64,000 nt of DNA from Nannocystis bainbridge (GTDB lineage: Bacteria; Myxococcota_A; Polyangia; Nannocystales; Nannocystaceae), in contig NZ_JAQNDL010000001.1 in the NCBI RefSeq assembly GCF_028368995.1, forward strand, positions 3,374,001-3,438,000. Direction: 5' to 3'. The notes beneath the pieces were generated by a model, which saw only the letters and a list, made by a program, of their open reading frames with translations, searched no databases and had not been told where the DNA came from. This document shows positions 9,701 to 15,334 of this stretch, piece after piece; the stretch's first letter is position 1, and every line of letters begins with the position of its first letter. A program made the translations under genes and the position numbers.

Positions 9701-10001
9701 CCACCAATCGCGGCGCGCTGCGCTGCTTCCACCAGCTCCAGCGCACCTGCCCCTCGCCGCGCAGCGGCCGGAGCACCAGCGTCTCGTCCTCCTCCGCCGC
9801 CGTCGCCAGCGGCAGCCCGCGCGGCATCAACCTGTCCGCGAGGACAGCATCGAGCGCCTCACAGGCGATCGCGCTGCCCGGCCCCGACATGTCGAGCATC
9901 ACCGACCATGTCCTTTCGGCCAGGAACGGCGCCGCCTCGAGCAGCACCGCCAGCGTCGCCCCGTCGCTCGCCGTCCCTGTCAGCAGCAGGCAGTACCGCA
10001 C
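6714..10001 (-). CDS. Large TPR/helical-repeat scaffold protein of the FtsH-MoxR locus
   Basis: A 1095-aa protein that I cannot place in a named family. It starts with GTG (10001). Residues 1-430 are a mixed alpha/beta region (MRYCLLLTGTASDGATLAVLL at the start). A Pro/Lys-rich linker with repeated PKKP and PPPKPK follows at about 435-470. Then comes a TPR-like unit (WQELGEIKAELGEGDEAADCFEMAL) and some 550 residues of helical repeat sequence rich in Ala, Leu and Arg. There is no signal peptide or membrane segment. It overlaps the MoxR start and follows the 87-aa gene after 22 bp. The likely job is to bridge the two ATPases or hold their substrate; this is inference. A small GCGA-looped hairpin lies in its coding sequence (9832-9847). 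Confidence 0.75.
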   Translation of the reverse strand: MRYCLLLTGTASDGATLAVLLEAAPFLAERTWSVMLDMSGPGSAIACEALDAVLADRLMPRGLPLATAAEEDETLVLRPLRGEGQVRWSWWKQRSAPRLVEALRLRRVPGEPLVEEALFVMRSDSEAPRRLLERLLLLGRSDAQVVSFVDEAGAGRFAVKVKAPPIYLMMAARDGGDEVAVYGRNGGSPLWVAWSFEHASPGPAAASLARTNQAALVDRDGAWLRTSAEWRVRAILDAVAPELEAPRVALTSIASEVRFRVPIRLAPAAMVDPDLWLLTSEQLLELEPLIEVSTSDELSRLTVGRLTGADGTVYLLRERVRPGVPRMAGRVSDTLGVPGYSQVAGADNLYVPTGRRLMPVLRRDDLRALLGLERAHAVVITEDRDGPRVVTIAAVDEQPLQRWIDYVATDRRLELDKLLERSVFEFPEVTIEWPKEVRQPAPKKPGPREAPIKRAPPPKPKVVEEVASAVDFDAAAHLRALREQVRTLERRVVAGGCDEPEVWQELGEIKAELGEGDEAADCFEMALLHAGPPYDARLAERLMVAIRGSDSDDALTEWVVADRRTPAEASRLGASLVARVAAQRFPADELMQLALPIFADPRLPVSRRLAWAVLAGWHRHARDRLGVTRAKEAILGGINERGLSELHDLPRFVRHALAREGEDASEETSEARADRLQQGQLIALEAMWHEAVHAGLPDMDAPTAFLRLIFAVGFARLGARGLAHELVAPVELELDVHEIPNRALFRLYMARLAHESSGGSAEVWAAEVARTVEGIREPRAQQAVLWLQKRSMWLRTGPVEEAAASRATRFKLPPGVDVSGLAEVVAREVSAGARSFDYLIAEAVDVCVRRALASGSDAVVAEVLANAEPGLANIQILSHRAEAVAACIHGAASLGDDAMLGRLLEALVNIARSDKLGSARELVRATQRGLAALRRFGGLEPARALLEALARVHAYTSGDQIALSATVATGFVQIGEERVADEVLDTLCTQVLGNGLDYVTRAQGGLAVAQALRHWPNSPRVERFRRFVAKLPVFRDTFTTSRYYDTHKILILESVVDSLADSRTRHSDRVQGFLDQEEHALRRRIVTDWSAVCGR
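9832..9847 (-). repeat. Hairpin-family copy inside the 1095-aa scaffold gene
   Basis: CTGTCC-GCGA-GGACAG, perfect 6-bp stem with a GNRA-type loop, in frame in the N-terminal region of the scaffold gene. A second, weaker site (CATGTCC, TTTC, GGCCAGG) follows at about 9907-9923. Confidence 0.5.
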
Positions 10002-10023
10002 GATCGCGCTCGCCCGTCTCGCC

Positions 10024-10287
10024 TCAGCCGCGCGCCTTGGCCTTGTCGCGCGCCGCCTCGTCGCTGGCCGCCGCGCCGGCCTTCGGCGCCTTCTCGACCA
10101 CCACCCGGTCGACCGTCATCCCGCCGAGCACCTGCTCGAGCGGCCGACCGATCAGCCGCTCTGCCAGCGCCCGGTGGTCGCGCTCGTGCTCGTGCGGCAG
10201 CGCGTCGCTGTCCGACTCGTAGTGGATCACCACCTCGCGCTCGCCCGTGCGCGGGTTGTGGCGCAGACGGATCGTCACCTCAGCCAT
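10024..10287 (-). CDS. Small conserved-looking protein between FtsH and scaffold genes
   Basis: An 87-aa protein starting MAEVTIRLRHNPRTGEREVVIHYESD, two beta strands typical of a small ubiquitin- or YukD-like beta-grasp fold, then a charged helix and an Ala/Lys-rich tail. Small accessory X proteins are reported in FtsH/MoxR/vWA ternary systems, and this fits such a role by size and place. Its ATG (10287) lies 8 bp inside the 3' end of the FtsH-like gene, so the two are coupled. No catalytic residues are evident. The fold is a guess from strand pattern only. Confidence 0.65.
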   Translation of the reverse strand: MAEVTIRLRHNPRTGEREVVIHYESDSDALPHEHERDHRALAERLIGRPLEQVLGGMTVDRVVVEKAPKAGAAASDEAARDKAKARG

Positions 10288-12394
10288 GGCTCTCTCCCTT
10301 CGTCAGCGCGCTCAGCTCGGCGCGGTCGAGCACCTTGCGCGTCAGCAGCGTCTCCGCCAGCGCCTCGAGCAGCCCCCGGTTGCCGGTCAGCAGCGCCTGC
10401 GCCCGCGCCAGCTCCTTCTCGAGGATCTCCGTCACCTCGGCGTCGACCCGCTCGCGGCGGCGCTCCGACATCGGCGTCCCGTGGCGCGGCGTATCGTCGA
10501 GGCGCACCAGCACCCCCGTGCTCGCGCCCATCCCGTACTCCTCGACCATCGCCCGCGCGATGCGGTTGACCTGCTGCAGATCGGTATGCGCCCCGATCGA
10601 CACCTCGCCGAACACCAGCCGCTCCGCGCACATGCCCCCGAGCCCGACGCAGATGTCGGCGCGCATGTCGGCCGCCGTGATCGCGTACGGCCGCGCCCGC
10701 GCCGCGCGCAGCACGTAGCCGAGCGCCCCTTCCATGTCGGCCGCGATCGAGATCCGCTCCGGCGGCGTCGCGTGTTCGACCAGCATCGCCAGCAGCGCGT
10801 GCCCGGCCTCGTGGATCGCCACCACCCGCTCCTCCGACGGGCTCAGCACCACCACCGCCCGCGTCTTGCGTTGCAGCGCGCGGTCGATGTCCTCCGGCGC
10901 GAACTTCTTCTCGCCGGTGCGGATCGCCTGCCGCTTCAGCGCCCGGCACACCGCGTAGATGTGATCGCCCGTGAACGGCAGCCCACGCGCCCGCTCCGCC
11001 AGCCCCTCGGTGCGCCGCACCAGGTGCTCCTGCAGTTCGCGCGACAGCCCCAGCTCGAGCTTGCGGTCGTAGATCTCCACGATCTCGCGCCGGTCCTGCA
11101 CCCCCGGCGCCGGGATCTCGATGAGGAACTCGAACCGCCCCGGCCGCAGCAGCGCCCCGTCGAGGCTCTCCAAGAAGTTCGTCGTCCCGACCACGAACAC
11201 GCTCTCGCTGCCGCGGAACCCGTCCATCTCGGTCAGCAATTGATTCACCATCGAGTGCTCGACCCCCGAGCCCTCGTACGTCCCGCGCGCGTGGGCGAAC
11301 GCGTCGATCTCGTCGAACACGATCACCGCCGGCGCGCTGCGGCGGGCCTGGCGGAACACCCGGCGCAGGTTCTCCTCGCTCTCGCCGACCCACTTCGACT
11401 TCAGCTCCGGCCCCGACACGATGATGACCGTCGCGTCCATCGCCGTCGCCATCGCCTTGGCGAAGTACGTCTTGCCGGTCCCGGGCGGCCCGTGAAAGAT
11501 GATCCCGCGCGGCAGCAGCCCCTCGAGCGCCTGGATCTCGCCCTCGCTGCCGAGGCTGTCCTTGCGCCTCAGCAGGTCGAGCAGCTCCTCGCGCAGCCGC
11601 AGCTTGACCTCCGGATAGCCGCCGATGTCGCGCTCGAGGTCGACGTTGGGCAGCTCGACGTCCTCGCTGACCGTCTGTCGCCGCAGCTCGCGGTACACCT
11701 GCGCCGCCTGCGAGCGGCCCGGCATCGCTTCGCGCCGCAGCCCGACCGCTTGCATGAGCCGCCGCAGCCGCACCGGGTTGAGCCCCGAGACATACTTGTA
11801 GAGCGCGAACGGATCGAACTTGTCGGCGTCGATCGCCCTGGCCTCGCGCTGGGTCACGATCTTGGCCAGCGAATCGCGCGGCACCCCGACGATCTCGCGG
11901 CGGACCGCGAACACCCCCTCGATCACCCGCGGCAGCGGGAAGCTCGGGTCGCGGAAGCCCAGCAGCACCGCCTCCGGGTTCTCGTACAGCAGCGGGATCG
12001 CCTCGCGCGCCTCCATCGTCAGGCTCGTGTGCGTCGTCGTCAGCACGTCGAGGTGCAGCAGCACGATGATCGTGCGCTCGACGCTGCCGCGGATCGCCGT
12101 CGTCAGCTGCGTCAGCATCACCGCCAGGTTGCCGCGGCTCTCCTCGCCCTCGCGCGGGCGCCCGTCGACGATCACGATCTGCGGCCCGCGCTCCCTGCCC
12201 GCCCCGCCGCGCAGCCGCGCGCGCACGGCCAGATACACGTGCAGCGCCAGCTCCTTGTCGCACTCGACCAGCACGCTCATCCCGCGACGCAGCCGCTCCT
12301 CGATGAACGTCACGTCCTGCGCGCATGCCATCTCGACCGCGTCCTCGACCCGCACCTCGCCCGGCAGGCCCTCGATCGGCTCCGTGCGGCGCAC
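10280..12394 (-). CDS. FtsH-like AAA+ ATPase with M41 zinc-protease domain, no membrane anchor
   Basis: A 704-aa fusion of a AAA+ module and an FtsH-type metalloprotease. Residues 1-250 form an N-terminal domain with an AAA-like strand pattern but no P-loop (PQIVIVDGRP, RTIIVLLHLDVL), resembling the inactive first module of Ycf46-like ATPases. The active AAA module has Walker A GPPGTGKT (302-309), Walker B VIVFDEID (357-364) and TTN plus the arginine-finger region (404-423). The protease has HEAGH (528-532) and a downstream Asp in GAHTDLQQ (about 605), so all three zinc ligands seem present. Classical FtsH has two N-terminal membrane helices; none are visible here, so it should be cytosolic. 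Start is GTG 12394. It sits 1 bp after the 183-aa gene and overlaps the 87-aa gene. Confidence 0.9.
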   Translation of the reverse strand: MRRTEPIEGLPGEVRVEDAVEMACAQDVTFIEERLRRGMSVLVECDKELALHVYLAVRARLRGGAGRERGPQIVIVDGRPREGEESRGNLAVMLTQLTTAIRGSVERTIIVLLHLDVLTTTHTSLTMEAREAIPLLYENPEAVLLGFRDPSFPLPRVIEGVFAVRREIVGVPRDSLAKIVTQREARAIDADKFDPFALYKYVSGLNPVRLRRLMQAVGLRREAMPGRSQAAQVYRELRRQTVSEDVELPNVDLERDIGGYPEVKLRLREELLDLLRRKDSLGSEGEIQALEGLLPRGIIFHGPPGTGKTYFAKAMATAMDATVIIVSGPELKSKWVGESEENLRRVFRQARRSAPAVIVFDEIDAFAHARGTYEGSGVEHSMVNQLLTEMDGFRGSESVFVVGTTNFLESLDGALLRPGRFEFLIEIPAPGVQDRREIVEIYDRKLELGLSRELQEHLVRRTEGLAERARGLPFTGDHIYAVCRALKRQAIRTGEKKFAPEDIDRALQRKTRAVVVLSPSEERVVAIHEAGHALLAMLVEHATPPERISIAADMEGALGYVLRAARARPYAITAADMRADICVGLGGMCAERLVFGEVSIGAHTDLQQVNRIARAMVEEYGMGASTGVLVRLDDTPRHGTPMSERRRERVDAEVTEILEKELARAQALLTGNRGLLEALAETLLTRKVLDRAELSALTKGESHG

Positions 12395-12395
12395 G

Positions 12396-12947
12396 CTAGA
12401 CCCGCACCTTGATCGTCAGCTCGAGCTCGCCGTCGGCCCCGCGGCCCTCGTGCACGCTCTCGATCTGGCCCATCGACGCCGCCTTCTGGCGCAGCGCCTC
12501 GGCGTAGACCTTCTGCAGCGCCGCCTGCAGCTCGCCGCGGATCTCGCCCTCGTGCGCGCCGAGCCGCCGCGCGACCTCCTGCGCCAGGTCGCGCTCCGCT
12601 CGCTTGCCCGCCGCGTCCAGCTTCGACGCCGCCTGCGCCTCGCTGGTCGCCCGCGTCGTCACCTGCTTCGACGCCGCCGCGCGCACCGTCACCGTGCGGC
12701 CGTCGGGCGAAAGCGTCACCGCGACCTCGCCGAACTGGCGCGCCATCGAATTGTCCTGCTCCTCGGACCAGCCGGCCGCCGCCAGCTGCTCGCGCAGCAG
12801 CGCCGTCATCGCCCCCTCGGGCAGGATCTCGAGCATCCCGACGTCCATCTCGATCGCGTCGGTCGTCTCGACCTGTCGCGAGGCGTCGTGATACGTGACC
12901 GGTCGCCAGTTCGGATCGCTGATGCGAATGCGGTACCCTCGGCTCAC
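12396..12947 (-). CDS. 183-aa protein of unknown function, first of the FtsH-scaffold-MoxR-vWA gene set
   Basis: Starts with GTG 12947 behind a perfect AGGAGG. The N-terminal 85 residues alternate strands and helices (YRIRISDPNWRPVTYHD, FGEVAVTLSPDGRTVTVRA); the middle is a long Ala/Glu/Arg helix likely to form a coiled coil (SEAQAASKLDAAGKRAERD); and it ends in a beta strand (ELELTIKVRV). No known catalytic motif is seen. Being first in the tightly packed set and 1 bp before the FtsH-like gene, it may be a substrate or adaptor of that protease. I cannot name the family. Confidence 0.7.
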   Translation of the reverse strand: MSRGYRIRISDPNWRPVTYHDASRQVETTDAIEMDVGMLEILPEGAMTALLREQLAAAGWSEEQDNSMARQFGEVAVTLSPDGRTVTVRAAASKQVTTRATSEAQAASKLDAAGKRAERDLAQEVARRLGAHEGEIRGELQAALQKVYAEALRQKAASMGQIESVHEGRGADGELELTIKVRV

Positions 12948-12951
12948 GCTG

Positions 12952-12957
12952 CCTCCT
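12952..12957 (-). promoter_or_regulatory. Ribosome binding site of the 183-aa gene
   Basis: Minus-strand AGGAGG four to five bases before GTG 12947. It supports the GTG start and marks the first gene of the FtsH-scaffold-MoxR-vWA transcription block. Confidence 0.75.
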
Positions 12958-13282
12958 CGCGGTCGCTCATCCTAACCGACCCGCGCGCGCCCTGGCGAGG
13001 CCAAACGCCAGCATCGACGCGCGCCAGCGACCACGACCTGGCCGACACCACCGCGCACGTCACATCAGGCGGCCGGCGACTCAGCTCGACGCGTCGCCAG
13101 CGCGCCCCGGGATCCTCGATGCGGGTCCACCCGCATCCTTCGCACGCCCCGCGACAGACCTCGCTCGCGGACCGCAGAGCAAGCCATCACGCGCCCCTCG
13201 CGGATCGCACCGCCTCACGCCCGCCTCGTCGAAAGCTGTCCCTTGCGACATGTCTCATCGGGCTTGTCACATGACCGCTCGT
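12958..13282. other. Gap inside the FtsH/MoxR locus, possible internal promoter
   Basis: About 325 bp between the two halves of the locus. No coding frame looks real. Near 13235-13260 there is a degenerate ACATGTC-type hairpin half-site. As the only non-coupled junction in the eight-gene run, it is the likely place for a second promoter serving the 183-aa gene and those after it; I see no clear -35/-10 pair. Confidence 0.3.
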
Positions 13283-14389
13283 TCACCCGAGCCGCCCCGT
13301 CAGCGCCCGCGACAGCGCGTCGAGGCGCCCCAGGTGCGGCCGCAGCAGCGAATCGTGGAGCTCGAGATACACCTGTGATTCTTCGTAGCGGCGATCGCCG
13401 AACGCGTGCCGCGTCATCGCCTCGCGCAGCCCTGCCAGCCGCTCGCCCAGCCCGACGATGCGCGCCAGGGCGCGCCGCAGCGCGTCCTGTTGCGAGCGCA
13501 GCGCCAGCCCCGAATCGACGACCAGCCGCGCCGCCACCATCGCCGGCGGATCGGCCCACTCGCCGGTCGCCAGGCGGCCCAGCGCCACCACCAGCGGCCG
13601 CGCCAGGTCGAGCCGCGCGCGAAAGTCGATCGCGTGCACGAATTCCTCGAGCACCCGCGCGGCCGTCAGCAGCCGCTCGGCCCGCTCCTCGCCCGGCGAC
13701 CAGCGCATGCAGCGACCGATCTGCTCCGCCCACTGGTCCGCCAGCACGTCGTCGAGGCACTCGAGCAGCACCACCTGCGGCCCCTCGAGCAGCAGCGCCG
13801 GCTTGCCCGCCGACTCCTCGCCGTCGACCTGGCGCGACCAGTCCTCGAGCGCGAACAACGTCGCCAGCGGCGAACCCAGACACAGCCGGCGCCCCAGGTC
13901 TTCGCGGATCTCCCGCGGCATGTTGGCGCGCGCCAGGTGGCGCACCGCCAATGCGTAGACCAGCCAATCACCGGTGTCGGTCCCCGCGATCTTGATGATG
14001 CGCTTGATCTGCCGCCGCGCCCGCCGCGAGCTGCCCTCGCCCTCCACCACCTCGGTGGGCCGGGCGATCTCCGCCAGCCGCTGCGTCGCCTGCACCCACA
14101 GCTCGTATGTCGCCTCGGTGAAGCGCAGGCGAAAGCCCTCGCTGCGGGCCGCGTCCCAGATCCGTCCGCGCACGCGACGACCGCGGCGCAGCACCACGCG
14201 CTCGCGCCGACCCGACTCGACCAGCAGGCGCAGGCACGTCACCGCGATCCTTCGCCCCGCCACCTCGGCCACCTCCGCGCGCGGCTGCGACACCGGATGC
14301 GTCGGCACGATCCGGACCGGCCGCCCGCGGATCAGCATGTCGAGCACCTCGAGCGCGTGCCCCTCGTCGACGCTGACGGACAGGCTCAT
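13283..14389 (-). CDS. Helical protein coupled to the radical SAM enzyme
   Basis: A 368-aa soluble protein of unknown family. The start is ATG 14389 rather than the longer frame at 14425, because ATGA at 14386-14389 joins it to the stop of the radical SAM gene. The N-terminal ~70 residues have beta character (SLSVSVDEG, RPVRIVPTH); the rest is helical with many Arg, Glu and Leu residues and one cluster ARRQIKRIIKIAG. No signal peptide, membrane segment or metal motif is seen. Coupling suggests it is the substrate, activator or partner of the radical SAM enzyme. Confidence 0.7.
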   Translation of the reverse strand: MSLSVSVDEGHALEVLDMLIRGRPVRIVPTHPVSQPRAEVAEVAGRRIAVTCLRLLVESGRRERVVLRRGRRVRGRIWDAARSEGFRLRFTEATYELWVQATQRLAEIARPTEVVEGEGSSRRARRQIKRIIKIAGTDTGDWLVYALAVRHLARANMPREIREDLGRRLCLGSPLATLFALEDWSRQVDGEESAGKPALLLEGPQVVLLECLDDVLADQWAEQIGRCMRWSPGEERAERLLTAARVLEEFVHAIDFRARLDLARPLVVALGRLATGEWADPPAMVAARLVVDSGLALRSQQDALRRALARIVGLGERLAGLREAMTRHAFGDRRYEESQVYLELHDSLLRPHLGRLDALSRALTGRLG

Positions 14390-14979
14390 CGCGTCACCCG
14401 CGTGCGCGGCCCCAGCAGCGGCCAACCATTGAGCGTGATCTCGCCGCCGCGGATCCGCAGCTCCACCGTATTGCCGCCCGCGAACTTCGGATCGTCCTGC
14501 GCATAACGATCGCTCAAGAAATGCAGCACCTGGTTGTCCGAGCCGATGAAGCGCCGCGTCTGCGAGCGCGCCTTGGCCTCGAAGCGCCCGTCGACCAGCA
14601 GGTCGGTCGCCGCCAGCAGCCGCGCCGCCGCCGGTCCGCGCGCCTGCAGCTCCGCCAGCGTGTAGCCCGAGAAGATCATCACCGACAGCCCGCGCGCCCG
14701 CACCCCCTCGGCCAGCGGCGCCAGCCCCTCCGCCTGCGCGAACGGCTCGCCGCCGAGCAGCGACACCCCCTCGGCCCCCGAATCACATGCCTCTTCGACC
14801 AGGTCCACCACGCGCCGCCGCGTCGCCCCCTCGCCGCCGAACTCGAGCATCTCCGGGTTGCAGCAGCCGACGCAGCGCAGCGCACAACCCTGCACCCACA
14901 CCGCATAGCGCACCCCCGGCCCCTCCGCCTCGGTACGCGGCACGATCATCGCCACCTCGATCGTCGCCTCGTCCGCCAT
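14386..14979 (-). CDS. Radical SAM activase-like enzyme (NrdG/PflA type)
   Basis: A 197-aa protein with the radical SAM cluster motif C-A-L-R-C-V-G-C (C-x3-C-x2-C) about residues 32-39 and a GGEPF motif (SAM amino-group binding) at about 75. The size and the GPGVRYAVWVQGC lead-in match glycyl-radical activating enzymes such as NrdG and PflA. No glycyl-radical enzyme is found in the window. Its stop overlaps the start of the 368-aa gene by ATGA. It is the 5'-most gene of the minus-strand FtsH/MoxR locus and so may modify a component of that system, or a target protein; this is inference. Confidence 0.85.
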   Translation of the reverse strand: MADEATIEVAMIVPRTEAEGPGVRYAVWVQGCALRCVGCCNPEMLEFGGEGATRRRVVDLVEEACDSGAEGVSLLGGEPFAQAEGLAPLAEGVRARGLSVMIFSGYTLAELQARGPAAARLLAATDLLVDGRFEAKARSQTRRFIGSDNQVLHFLSDRYAQDDPKFAGGNTVELRIRGGEITLNGWPLLGPRTRVTR

Positions 14980-15086
14980 CGCCGCGCCCAGCGTATCACG
15001 ACCTCACACGCGGCCGACCCGCGTCACACGCTCCACGCCGCCGACCACGAGCGCCTCTATCCCCGTCGCCGCGCGCGGTCGGCCCT

Positions 15087-15334
15087 CGCGATCACACCGC
15101 CGACCGCAAGCGTCGAGGACGCGCCAACGCCCTGGTGTATCATCCTCGCCGCGCGCTGCCGGCCCACGCCACGCGATCGTGCCTCCGACCGCGAGCATCG
15201 AGGACGCGCCAGCACCTGGCATCCTCGCCGCGCACTGCCGGCCCGCGCCACGCGATCGTGCCTCCGACCGCGAGCATCGAGGACGCGCGAGCGCCCTGGT
15301 GTATCATCCTCGCCGCGCGCTGCCGCGCTCGTCC
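15087..15334 (+). repeat. Three imperfect tandem repeats of 79-85 bp before the LRR-SDR gene
   Basis: Units begin with CGCGATC at 15087, 15172 and 15251. Each contains CGACCGC(A/G)AGC(A/G)TCGAGGACGCGC, then GTATCATCCTCGCCGCGC or a shortened form, then GCTGCCG. A weaker fourth copy can be traced back to about 15020. The array ends 4 bp before ATG 15335, so it forms the entire 5' region of that gene and must hold its promoter. Unit two lacks the GTAT bases, giving 79 instead of 85 bp. Spacing and lack of variable spacers exclude a CRISPR. Confidence 0.8.

Noticed and set aside
15087..15334. CRISPR array
   Set aside because: Units are 79-85 bp with no short identical repeats and variable spacers; it is a simple tandem duplication and no cas genes are nearby.
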